Shown here one piece after another: positions 46,251 to 56,810 of a stretch of 64,000 bases of DNA. How positions within the stretch are numbered: the stretch's first letter is position 1; each line of letters starts with the position of its first letter. A program made the position numbers and the translations under genes. The notes beneath the pieces were generated by a model, which did not search any database, was not told where the DNA came from, and saw only the letters and a program-made list of their open reading frames with translations. Source of the stretch: Agrocybe praecox (taxonomy: Eukaryota; Basidiomycota; Agaricomycetes; Agaricales; Agrocybaceae). The DNA lies in the NCBI GenBank assembly GCA_964017145.1, contig OZ024847.1, forward strand, positions 62,001 to 126,000, read 5' to 3'.

Positions 46251-48863
46251 ATGAATCCGACAACAACGACGCCCCTAACTCAGACCAGCCAACACCGACA
46301 ACAGCGATTACACTCTGACAGATGGACCACCACCACGGACGATGGCGACCACACTCACCGTAACCCACCGACTACCACGACATACGAACGCCTCCTAGGC
46401 GCAAGCGAAGCAGCCTTCTATCCCGCGTCGCACTCAGGGCTGGGGGACATGTAAGTGTCCTTTCCCTCCATCCATTTTGCCCTCTGGATGTAACAGCAAT
46501 ATCTGACCACGACCCTTTCATTTCCATTTCCCCCTTCCTCACCGTTCCATCCCCATCACCGATCAAAGGTTCCTACACATCGCATTCAGCGCCCCTATTC
46601 GCTCCATGCACCCGCGCCGCATCGCGCTCGCGTGGGCCATTGTCAGGAGGCGCCACCCGCTTTTGGCTGCGAATGTCCGGGGCGGGGGCGGGGGTGTGTC
46701 GACGTCGGGGCAGGAGCCCTATTTCTCGTGCGTTTTCAATCTTTTCGTTTTTACGTGTTCTAATGATAATGAACACTTTACTTCAACGCGTGATGCATGC
46801 AGGTTCACCCCATCGAGAAACGCGCAAGAAGCGGTGCGGGATGCACAGAAGGCGTTAGTCTTTAATGAGAAATCTAAAGATGGTGCGCATCATCATGTTC
46901 TCATTCTCTTCTTCGCTAGTAATCATTAATCATTAATCAAATCGCACACAGAGCTAATATTCGAATACATGAACGGCCCACGAACCCTCTCGGACGACTT
47001 TCTGTCATACATAGTCGTATCCACAAAAGATCCCCTTTTCTCCGCCTCCTCCTCCACCACAACTAATACCTCCACCTCCACTAATACCAATGACACCACC
47101 ACCAACGACAACATCATCGACTTCGACCTCCTTATGTGCGCCCCGCACTTCCTCGGCGACGGCACGTCCCTCCATCTCGCAACCAACGACTTGCTGACGC
47201 TCCTCGCGTCTTCGCGTACGGATTCCTCGATGCAGGATGAGTTGGAGGGGGGTGTTAGTGTTAATTGGGTGCGTACCTACGTTCATTTTCATTAAGTTTC
47301 TCATCTCAATTTGCGTCTTGGGTGGTTGATAATTACCTTACCTAACTGACTAACTTTAAACTAACACAGATCGACGTCCTCCCGCCCGCATTTGAGAGCA
47401 GACTCCAAGTGCCGACTGCGGGTTTTGCGAAGGCAGTGGGCAAGGTGGATTTTGCGAGGGTTTTGCAGAGGGAGATCGTGAGTACTACTTTGTTCTTCTG
47501 TTTCTGTGTTTATTTCCGTTTCTACTTTCTCGTTTCGTCCGATCGCATTTCGTTTGGGTTTATGTCTATGTTCTGTTTCTTTTTCCGTTTTCTGGTTTCC
47601 GTTTTCGACGGCCACCTTTTCATCTGTTCATCTATCTATCTATCCGACTTTCATCTGTCCGCCTGTCTGTCTTTCTGTCTGTCTGTCTATCGTCGCTCTG
47701 TGCACGACTCGTATGCGGGGTGTTATGACCTTCACACTCATCTATTTATCTCTCTATTTATCTACTTTATCCTTAATTAATCCCGTCCATCCCCACCTAA
47801 TTTCATTAACGTCTATTCTCGTCTTATTAACCACTTACTGACGTCACCCTCACCCTCCCCCATCTAATCCAATCCAGGGCGCACACTCCCTCCCACGTTC
47901 CGCCCGCCCACCCCAACGCACAATCCTCCAAGAAAAAGAGTTCACCGAATCCGAAACGACCCGCATACTGCAAAAGTGTAAATCCCAAGGTGTCACCGTC
48001 AACCATGCGATCGTCGCGCTTTGTGATGTCGTTTGGTCGAGAGTGTTTGTGAGTGGGGAGGGAAGGGAGATGCCTTTGTGCGTTTATGTTTCTTTCTTTT
48101 TATGTTTCTTTGTTGTTGAGTTTTACGTGCTTGACCTGACCTCGTTTTTTCTGTTAGGATGATGTATACCGCTATGAACCTCCGGCCTTACCTCTCCCCG
48201 CTACCGTCCTCTCTCTCTTCACTTTCTACACCCCCTTCTTACCATTCAACTCCAGCTCCAACTCCAGCTCCAACCCCAGCACCACCCCCAGAAACATACT
48301 GGTTCATCGCACTAACATACTTCAACCTCGTCCTCCCCTCCTTCCTGCCCTCCACACCCGCCGTATTCTGGCACCGCGCGCGCTCCGTCAAATCCCAAAT
48401 CCGGAAATTCGTAGATTCGCCTTTCCTAAAGACCCGAGCGTTGGAGATGGCCGATATTAGAGTGAGGAGGTCGAGAGGGGAGGTCGTGCATGTGGCTACG
48501 ATGGGTGATTTGGCTTTGCCTCTCCCTTCTTCTGCTCCTGCTTCCGATTCAGTTTCGGCATCAAGTACCAGTCAAAGTACGACCACAACCACCCTCCCAC
48601 CAGCACCAAGCACAGCCCTCCTCGGGCTCTCCCTAATCGGGAACCTCGACGCGCTATACACGCGCGCCTCCTACCCCAACATCACCCTGCGGTCCGTAAC
48701 GACCGCCTCGCGCCAAAAACCCAGCGGTCTGCTGTTGTTGGAACACACGTTTGGGAAGAAGCTTAATCTGCATTTATGTTGGGACCAGAATGGGTTTGAG
48801 CAGGGTGCGATTGAGCGTTTTTGGGCGGCGTTGGGGGAGGGGGTAAGGGAGTGTTTGATGTGA
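46251..48863 (+). CDS. Condensation-like CoA/carrier-dependent acyltransferase
   Basis: Seven exons, 46251-46450, 46569-46727, 46803-46882, 46952-47268, 47370-47477, 47878-48077 and 48158-48863, join in frame to 589 residues. The protein resembles the chloramphenicol-acetyltransferase/condensation superfamily (alcohol acetyltransferase and PapA5-like). The N-terminal half has FLHIAFSAPIRSMHPRRIAL and ALAWAIVRRRHPLL. The central MCAPHFLGDGTSLHLATNDL holds HxxxDG, whose His is the expected general base. The C-terminal half has GVTVNHAIVALCDVVWSR, MMYTAMNLRPYL, a low-complexity Pro/Thr insert, ALTYFNLVLPSFLP and SNITL-like turns ending LLLEHTFGKK. No signal peptide or span is present, so it is probably cytosolic. 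With the divergent adenylation protein it would form an activate-and-transfer pair. A decayed copy lies at 11950-13804. The acyl donor and acceptor are unknown. Confidence 0.8.
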
Positions 48864-49694
48864 TGGGAGGGGTTCGATGAATGAATATATATATAGCTAA
48901 CCACCTACCTACCTACCTCGTTGTTTTTAAGTCCGCGTTCAGGCGCCTCCCTTCAGATCTATTTCATCTTCCGTTTGAACTTTCCAAACAAAAAACGACT
49001 TGGGATGTCGCATAGTAGTAGTAGTATCGCACGCACAAAATCACATGCATGAACGAAGAAGCTTCCGAGTTCGGTATCTTAATTTATCGACTGACTCTTG
49101 GTATATTTTCATCCTTACTTATAAGTTATTAGTCGCTCGATCAACGCTGGCTCATGGGGCGCTCATGATGCATGACAATCGTTGATCGTTGACACCAACA
49201 CCAAATTCGTCATCATGGTGATAACGGTGAATGGATTGTCATGAGCTCTACAACGTACAACGTACTGTACAGACCGGGAAGGATACCATTAACAACAGTT
49301 TGCGATGAATGATGATCACTATATAAATAGATCGAGCATAAAAAATACTCGACACGATATTCTCCGAATCGTCCCTCATGCTCAAGCTCAAGGTCCCAGA
49401 GCCTCAAGCGCAATTGATAGCCACACAAGCAATCAGAGAGGTGTAATTGTAAGCCATGATTTCGAAGCCTGGACGATGTATCATGAACAACCTCGAAGTG
49501 AGTGATTGATATATCATTGAACAGACATACGTAGTACTCAGTAACGAGGGCGTCGAATGATAGTGAGTATCTTTACTTCCTAAGCTACGTGCCGCAGCTT
49601 AGTGATTAATAGCTAAATCCTTATAGAGAGAGAGATGGTATATAACCATGGGGTTTAATCCGAACAGTTGCTGAAGCATATCATTCTCTAAATA
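48864..49694. other. Intergenic between acyltransferase and membrane-protein gene
   Basis: A short (ACCT)n run near 48902-48917 and a (AGT)n run near 49016-49026. No gene supported. Confidence 0.4.
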
Positions 49695-51011
49695 ATGACT
49701 CCCGAGCCCTCCTCTGATAGACTAGTGATCAGTTTCGACTTGGACTCAATGTTAATATTTTTATTCTTGCTCGGTAATAGTCACACTTCTTTGAAAACCG
49801 TAATTCATCCATCTGATTTTGAAGAAAAACAGGCATATACAGCGGGATATACGTCGCCACTATATACATATATCGTGCGTAATCCTCATTAGGACTCGCA
49901 GCGCTGCATTTCCATTCAATGAACAAACTTTTTTACAGTACGCAGCCGTCAATCTCATAAATATCTCGTAATTGCTACTTTGTCGGCACTGTATACCATA
50001 CTCTCAGCTCTGGTGCTATTAAGCTGGTCTAGCGTAGCCATCACGTTTTCTAAAAGATCCCAGTCATCCCAAGCCATTTTGGAGAGTATCGTAGAGGGTT
50101 CAACAGATGATGCCGTTTCGGATTTACTCGACCTGAGCGCACTGCTTCTCGCAGATGGACTTATGGTGCAGTTTTTTATACACTTCTACTGTAATGATGG
50201 AGTTTAATTGTATTTAACGGTGATGCCTCCTGATCCCAGCTGTGGCGCTGCCTTTACGCATCCGACCGCTCCATGACTATGTTTGTCCTACCGTTACTCT
50301 TTTACATCGTCGAGTTCGGTGAGTAATCGCGAATGCAGCTTGGTGGATTCTCGATGACATGATAAAGATAAAGGAAGCTAACACCGAAATTAGTACTTGC
50401 CATTGTTCAGGCAGTGTTCACCTGCATGTTAAGATCCATTCCGCAACTCGACACTTACCAACGACGTCTTTCATGGAATACAGTGAGCGCTCTATGCCTC
50501 GCCTCAGCGACAGTGACCAGCGTGACTGCCACCCTGATCATATGTCGGCGGATCTATTCCAGTACTTCCCGAGATCGTCGTTCAAGGGCGCAGTATCAGT
50601 ACATCGCTGACATACTCATCCAATCATCGGCAATATACTCCGCTGTGATGCTCATAGCGGGAATCCTCGACCTCTTGGGGACGTGGATCACAGATGTGCG
50701 GCTTGCGCTTGCAGGAAATTTCATGGATTACGTGGCAATTTCCATGACGGTGCGCTCGATCTCACCTACGCATCCTTTAAAAAACGCATTAGCTGATTTA
50801 GTGTACTATGTATATAATTTAGGGTATTTCTACCACTCTCATGGTCGCCAGATTGGCTGTGGGATCATCAAAAGGGGAAGATGCGGTTCTTTTCCGGTCG
50901 TCTGACGAACCTCCTACTTCGCCAGTGGGCGAGTTGAATAGAAGAATAAGTTTGAAAGAAAGCACTGATGATATCAACAGTATGGAGCGTGGTATATTAG
51001 TGTCAACGTAG
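49695..51011 (+). CDS. Polytopic membrane protein, six exons, paralogue of 19584-20831
   Basis: Exons are 49695-49773, 49833-49874 (42 nt), 49939-50165, 50240-50318, 50394-50749 and 50823-51011, giving 323 residues. Spans include MLIFLFLL/GIYSGIYVATIYIY, YLVIATLSALYTILSALVLL, LLLADGLM, MFVLPLLLYIVEF, VLAIVQAVFTCML, LASATVTSVTATLIIC and SAVMLIAGILDLL. WRCLYASDRS after the third span and YQYIADILIQSSAIYSA align with WRCFHMCGRS and YKHIIDILIQSSALYTA of the paralogue. Exon number, the 42-nt exon and intron phases agree in both genes. The C-terminal tail is polar and Ser-rich. The start Met is the first in the frame; function is unknown. Confidence 0.8.
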
Positions 51012-51190
51012 GCTAAAGATTCTCCTCCACTCTGTCCGACAAATATTGAAGAAGAGGGTTTGACGAGCCATGACTTCAAACTTCATCATTCAGATCGTAG
51101 ATCGTTACTTTTCGCTATGGTTGGGACGCGGATGAAAGTTCTGGGACACTGAAAATTTGCGTGTAAATGAATTTATATATACTGACCGTG
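51012..51190. repeat. Repeat block shared with 53596-53905
   Basis: The sequence after the stop codon (TTGAAGAAGAGGGTTTGACG and GTTACTTTTCGCTATGGTTG) recurs at about 53620-53660 and 53815-53905, where it is interrupted by about 150 bp. The block at 53.6 kb may therefore be the remains of a second downstream copy. Confidence 0.55.
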
Positions 51191-52621
51191 GGAGAACCAG
51201 TGATAAATAGCCGTCTGGACTCTGAGTAGAAAATAGCAGAATACAATATCGCGTCATGAAGTTTGCGAGGCTTATTGGAGGCTTACTGGATGTGTGTTTA
51301 TTTTGCCGATCATTTTCCGGAGGAATTATGTTTATCTTATCTTATCCGTGATACCATCAAGCCCGTGGTTCCGTTTTTGTCGCGCATTAGGAAGATATCG
51401 TATGTGGATATTTGAGTACCAGATCTATCCTTCCAGAAAATATGGTACACTTACATTGCCATTCAATATGCATGAGTCGGGCGAACGAGGTTTTATATAT
51501 ATATATCTACCTTATCACTGGATTGTAAGGTTATGCCGACAGACGCTTACCATTTTAGATGATGATGATATGTCAGCCATGTATCATGTCCTTTTACTTT
51601 AGTATTTCTATACACGCGTACCATATCCGGTGTTCTACTAGAGAGCAATGATACACGTGGATTAGTATATCTCCCGGGACCCGGACAAGACCGGACACAT
51701 GATACTTGATACCAATCTCATGCCATACCTATAGTTGTCTCTGGTACACGCACCCCTCATCTCCCGGCTCTGAGGGGATTATAAGGCTTTTAATATCTCT
51801 CTCTCTAAAGAGAAATACGTGCCATATGTGAGGAAGTTGGTTATCTCGGAAACATAAAATCTGACACTCACGTGCACATACCATACCTCGCAGCTCAGTT
51901 CGGTCCATCTGGAGCGTATAGCTACAGAAATGGGCAATATGTATTCTGTTTATGCTTACGGGTAGACCATTATCGCAGGTCGAGGCTTCTTTGGCGGAAC
52001 TGAAGAAGAAGGATGTTTACCACTCGGTTCAAACTCGTCGAAAATTGGCGGCACGCAGAGGTTCACGTGTTTTGTCCGAGCTCTTTGCCTGATGTGCGCC
52101 AATTTACATGTACATGTGTGTTGCTATTTTGAGATGTGTTGATAGTGTAAAACCTTGATCGAGTTTCTCATGAGTTTCTCTCAATTCAAACATTTCTCCC
52201 CATAAACTATTCTCCTGTGCATGAATGCCCATTTCACATTAATACTCGGTGCTCAGTACTCAGGTCTTATGACTTGCTACTTATAATGTAATATTAAGTG
52301 CGGGGTAGTACTCATTATTTGAAATGCCGAGGCAGAGAAGCACTGTGAATCCAAAATACTTGTATGACCTCAAAGTGTATCAGCACTATACTTGTGCTCC
52401 TTGTAGACCGGAGCCGTATTTATAGCAGGAAGTTCTACTACTTGCAGTGAAACCATAGGATTTCAGGCCATGCGGCGGTGAAAAAAGGATCAGAAGTGCG
52501 CATCACTACAAATGGGGTTGTAGACAAATCTACTTGTACAGCAGAGCGCTTGCTGGTCTTTTATTGCCCTGTTACGGTCCAAAATAAAGGCCCGGACTCG
52601 AGAGACAAGGTCCTTAAAAAA
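51191..52621. other. Intergenic including the inverted repeat 51640-52095
   Basis: No gene supported. 51640-52095 is the inverted partner of 15669-16240. The conserved promoter block of secreted gene 4 is at 52472-52523 and its TATA box at 52622-52633. Confidence 0.45.
52472..52523 (+). promoter_or_regulatory. Conserved upstream block of secreted-protein gene 4
   Basis: GGCGGTGAAAAAAGGATCAG, then AAGTGCGCATCACT, then AATGGGGTTGTAG: the same order and spacing as upstream of copies 1-3, in otherwise diverged sequence. Confidence 0.5.
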
Positions 52622-52773
52622 AGTATATATACCTGTCCCTCTAGAGCCTTTTCATTCAGCTCCTCATCCTACATTCAATCAGGTTAGCATCTACTCATCA
52701 CCACTTCGTATAGCCCTCACCTAACTCTACTTTTTTGTGGTCGCATAGAAGCTACACTATCATACCAACAACC

Positions 52774-53160
52774 ATGCAATTCAACGTTGTCTTCATCGCC
52801 ACCGCTCTGCTCGCATCCGCCTCTATGGCGATGTCAGCCACAATCACCCCATTTGCTGGCGCTGACTGCACTGGAGGTCAAGGCCAGGGCATTAACGTAC
52901 CTTCCCGAGAATGTTTGAGCTTTGGAGGCAGTTCGGCAAGATCCATAAGGTATTCTGGTGTCCCCAGTCAAATCCAGTTCTTTGTTTCTGGAGGTGGCCA
53001 CGATTCTTGCACCAATGGCCCGAGCTTGGTGCTCGGTGGCGGCTCTGGATGTGCAACTGCGCCTGCCGGGTAAGCTCTTTGGATAAACATCTTCGATGGG
53101 GTAAAGCTAATTGTGTGTATTGGTGGTAGATTCAATTGGGAGAGCGTTTCGGTCCTTTAA
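52774..53160 (+). CDS. Small secreted four-cysteine protein (copy 4)
   Basis: The only copy on the plus strand. Coding exons 52774-53069 (296 nt) and 53130-53160 (31 nt), intron 60 nt, 108 residues. A 66-nt 5' UTR intron runs 52683-52748, right after the TATA box. Signal peptide MQFNVVFIATALLASASMAM, four cysteines, SIRYSGVPSQIQFFVSGGGH, ending GFNWESVSVL. It is closer to copy 2 at the NVPSRECLSFGG segment and in the GFNWESVSV ending. The start was chosen as in the paralogues. Downstream lies the broken membrane gene C, upstream the six-exon membrane-protein gene. Confidence 0.85.
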
Positions 53161-54073
53161 ATCTCTGCTGGTAATATGTGAATATATATAAAATCCACAA
53201 ATAAAAATTGTTTTTTGAAATATGTCAGTATGTATAAATCAATTTACTTTAGTCCAATGGTAGGTACGGAACAAGTAGCGATAATGCAGAGAATTTACCA
53301 GATCTTTACCACGTGACTGGTCTGATAGGTACCCATTGGACATCCTTCATACTTTAACTTTAACTTCAACGCTGTTTGTCACTCTTCCTCAGCATCTACG
53401 CTGGCTTCTTTCAAGTTAAATACATGTAAAGAGGTTGGTTGGAGTTAAGGTAAACGTGTAGCTGAGCGAAAAATCCTGTTGGCCTTTAATTGTATGACAC
53501 GAAGGAGCCAACTTTTTAAGGGGCGCACAGCCCTATACTGAGGAAAGTCGCCCGGCAGGTAGTAGATGGAGTCGTGCAGATGTACATCAAAATGTAAGAT
53601 TCTCGTCCATTCTGCTCTACAAATATCGAAGAAGAGGGTTTTACGAGCCACGACTTCGGACGCAGAAATATAAAGGGTGGGGCCAGCAAGGCATAATAAT
53701 TATATGATCGCTGTGGCCCATGCCAAGTCAAGACAATTGGATGTGGGTTGGCAGATATCATTTGCATCCAGGTAGAATGTAACCCAGAGTACATAGCCAC
53801 CGAGATTGTGGATAGTTACTTTTCGCTGTGATTGGGACATGGATGAAAGTTCAGGGACAGTGAAAATTTGCATGTGCATGGATTTATAAATGCCAACCGT
53901 GGGGACGCGTCGAGACGCGTCGTTTTAAAGCCAGATGATGGCATCAATATACCACGTATTGAGGAAATGTCCTGGTTCTTGACGACGCACACAGCTTCTA
54001 TCAAGCTAAACTTTAAAGCATGCTTGTTCATGCATATGGCTAGAAAAATATCACAATCTCCAACGAAAGCCAC
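53161..54073. other. Intergenic with repeat remnants
   Basis: Contains the 53596-53905 block related to 51012-51190. No gene supported. Confidence 0.4.
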
Positions 54074-55942
54074 TTGCTGACCGTGACGTTGATTGGATGG
54101 CGGACTCAATTAGACCAGCGCAAACTCTGGGATATTATTTCAGGATGCCTTGCAACTGTCTTTGCATGTACTTGGGTATCCGTTCATCCCAATATGCCCT
54201 CATCAAGTGATAAAGAGGCGCGCATCTTTCTGGAAAGTTTGGAGTTGATGATATGGGCACTTGTTGTACCTGAGATGATCATATTTTGGGCACTCAGGCA
54301 GTGGATTGGTGCTCGAAGGCTCGCTGGAGTGTTTGAAGGCATGTTATGATTCACATTTCCTTCACTTTATCTGCAATCCCTTCCCGATATATTTATTATC
54401 TAGCTCATGGATGGACTAAACCGCACGGATTCTTTTCTCAGATGGGAAGTTTCGTGCTAGTGGATGGACAGTGTTATTTCAGAGAAGCAGGTATCTGATA
54501 GAAGTAAAGGCGACGGGTTTTCAAAAGGATTGGTTGCCTTACAGATCTCTTGGTTCATCGCTCAGTGCATCGTGTAAGGTATGCACCTTGCCTACGCCCG
54601 AAACCGACACAAACACACCATTTCGGACCGAAGCCATTCCCCCTTTTTCTTATACTACCCTTTTAGTTTATTTTCCTATCTGCCAGCGAAGCACCCTTAA
54701 GGGTTCTCCGTCGCTTGTTTAATTTCTCTTGGAAAACTTCTTTTCGCCTAGATAAACCCCTCCTATTTTGATTTGATTCCAAATCTTGCCCCCTGAGTAT
54801 CGTTACGAGTAGAATTACATATATATACGTAGTCCTACTTGTATGTACTCCCCAGCAGAAGTTATGTACCTGACTCACACTCGTTATTGATATACGCAAC
54901 GTCCCACAACCATCCTTTTCGTTCCCTACCCATAACATCATCACCAAGAGGTTTAGGACCCCCGAGACGATTCTGCCTCGTCTCACCTCTTTCCCTGAAC
55001 TCACAACGGTTCACATCGTTTCAATCGGGCGTCGTGTTGCTGGTCTCTTCATTACCCAGTTGGAGGTTGCAACTCTCGCGTTTTCCGCGCTAAACGCCGT
55101 CATGTATTTCCTTTGGTGGAACAAGCCATTAGATCCATGAGTACCATTTGAAATTCAACTACAGGCAGTCCCTGACTTACACCTAGAAGGGATCCCAAAA
55201 CCCGTGCATTTAGCATGAATTCAATCGAGGAGAAACTAACTGACCTTTCGTACCGCAGGCACCAGCACGTATAGCTGACCAAGGCGAGATGCTGGAAGAT
55301 GGCGACAGTATCACGTCAACCAAAGAACCCACTTCCATCAACCACCTTAGTTATTGTATGAGGCCGATTCATATGCGTTATATTGATGAAGAACATTTCT
55401 TCCTCCGAGTTCTCTATTTCATGTACAGAAGGTTATACGAAATGCGCAATCCTGTCGTATACGTCGGAGATCCCAACAGGACATCACAAAAAATACCAAC
55501 ATTTTACGCATTTTCCGGATCCCAACACCAATTCCGCAGCGACCTCATCTTGGGACATTTGCTGATCCTACTTATCAGCTCAGGTTTTGGTGCTATACAT
55601 GACCTATCATGGTTTAGCAGTTTCCCCAGTCACACAGAAAGTATAATTTGGCGTATCTTGACGTCGCTAATCCTGGTCGTACCACTGTTTTATGCTTTGC
55701 CCATTCTAATTTTGCCTGTACTCGTATGGATGGCTACTCATTATCCTGGGGTGAGTGGAGGACATATGAGAACAGGAGGTTATTTTGTGTCCGCTCTTCT
55801 ACGAATATCCCAGAGTATAGGTCCCCCGTTATATATTCTAGCGCGCTTGTTGGTATTAGTCGAAGCTTTGATATCTTTGAGACGATTACCATAAACTGCG
55901 TTCGAAACGATTTCATGGAGTTCATATGTACCTCATTTGTAA
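54074..55942 (+). pseudogene. WWDKPL-type membrane protein split by an LTR (copy C)
   Basis: RKLWDIISGC, CTWVSVHPNM, PEMIIFWALRQWIGARRLAG (54118-54335) is exon 1. After a small intron comes WTKPHGFFSQMGSFVL. A deletion and frameshift follow before GDGFSKG. At 54572 the gene is interrupted by a 451-bp LTR. It resumes at 55024 with ITQLEVATLAFSALNAVMYF, LWWNKPLDP and a TGA, then 55289-55891 (FMYRRLYEMRNPVVYVG, KIPTFYAF, four spans, SLRRLP) and a TAA followed in frame by TAFETISWSSYVPHL to a final stop at 55940-55942. At least two nonsense codons, one frameshift and one insertion exclude function. The order secreted gene 4, then gene C, on one strand parallels copies 1/D and 3/E. Confidence 0.85.
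54573..55023 (+). mobile_element. Solo LTR (451 bp) inside pseudogene C, 4-bp target duplication
   Basis: Starts TGTAAGGTATGCACC and ends CATCGTTTCA. ATCG is present at 54569-54572 and again at 55024-55027. Removing the element and one ATCG restores the reading of the membrane gene (FIAQC, then IG, then RRVAG) across the junction, which fixes both ends. It is a shorter relative of 21866-22711, missing about 400 bp internally. Confidence 0.8.
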
Positions 55943-56009
55943 AATACAGTTCCTCTTACTGGACGTCCTTTTTTCTATTTAAGTTTAGGCACAACGTCCG
56001 ACACATCTA

Positions 56010-56235
56010 TGGCTGTCCATCCGCCGAAAAAATGATTTTGCGTATATATACTATGTAATTTGTATATAATATATATATCTGAGAATTTACATATGTTACC
56101 TTGGTTATCCAACATACAAGTCGGAATATCCAACATATATGTCGAAATATCCAACATGTGTTTTTGATTGTTCAACATACATGTTGGATTATCCAACATA
56201 TATCTCGGATTGTCCGGACTTATATGTGAGATTGC
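56010..56235. mobile_element. Truncated copy of the foldback-like element
   Basis: Starts TGGCTGTCCATCCGCCGAAA at 56010 after a TA, close to the 35704 element's end, and continues into about six 21-bp units (TTATCCAACATACAAGTCGG type) between about 56100 and 56215. The right arm and right TIR are not present before 56500. The centre shows weak similarity (ATGCCGT..ATGCCG) and then unrelated sequence, so it is an old half-element. Confidence 0.65.
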
Positions 56236-56810
56236 GCCCATCATATATTGTTCAACTCGACTAAAGATGCCGTGGATGCCGAAAGGCTTTGATTGCTAAT
56301 TTGATCCTTTTAACAGCGTGTATCGGCATGGTACAGTTGAAATTGGCGTAATGCCGCACTCATGCCGCAATGTATAAATAGCGCGCTGCGTCTTGGGCGC
56401 GTCCGACATGATGCGCGTCCGAAATGATGCGCGTCGCGTAACACGCAGAAATTGCCGTGCAAGCGGACTTAGCGAAATTTAAGGACTATGATACATGTCA
56501 GGCCTTCTGGTGGGCCAATTCTGTGGAACCTGTGGGTGTTTAATCATGAGATGGTTTAATCATGGGATATTTTATGATGTGAGCACTCCATTCAAAGTAA
56601 AACATATGTATTAAAGAAAGACTAGAATATGTACTGAGGTAAAGAAGGTATGTGTAATTAAGGCAAGAAATGGTGGATCAGGATGTGTAAAGAGCGTATA
56701 AGGGGGGGGGGTATATTGTATCACAATGTTCTGGAGGTGATCTATATGCAATGATAGGAGATTAGAAAGGAAATAAATAATATCTCACTTAGATAATTAT
56801 TAATTCCCTC
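56236..56810. other. Intergenic, possible edge of the integrase unit
   Basis: Contains two CATGATGCGCGTC-like repeats near 56408-56437 and GGTTTAATCATG repeated near 56545-56570, plus a G-run at 56702-56711. One of these could mark an end of the mobile unit that follows; I could not identify a matching inverted repeat. Confidence 0.3.

Noticed and set aside
54471..54722. 83-aa frame near 54.5 kb as a separate gene
   Set aside because: It crosses the junction between a frameshifted membrane-gene exon and the inserted LTR.
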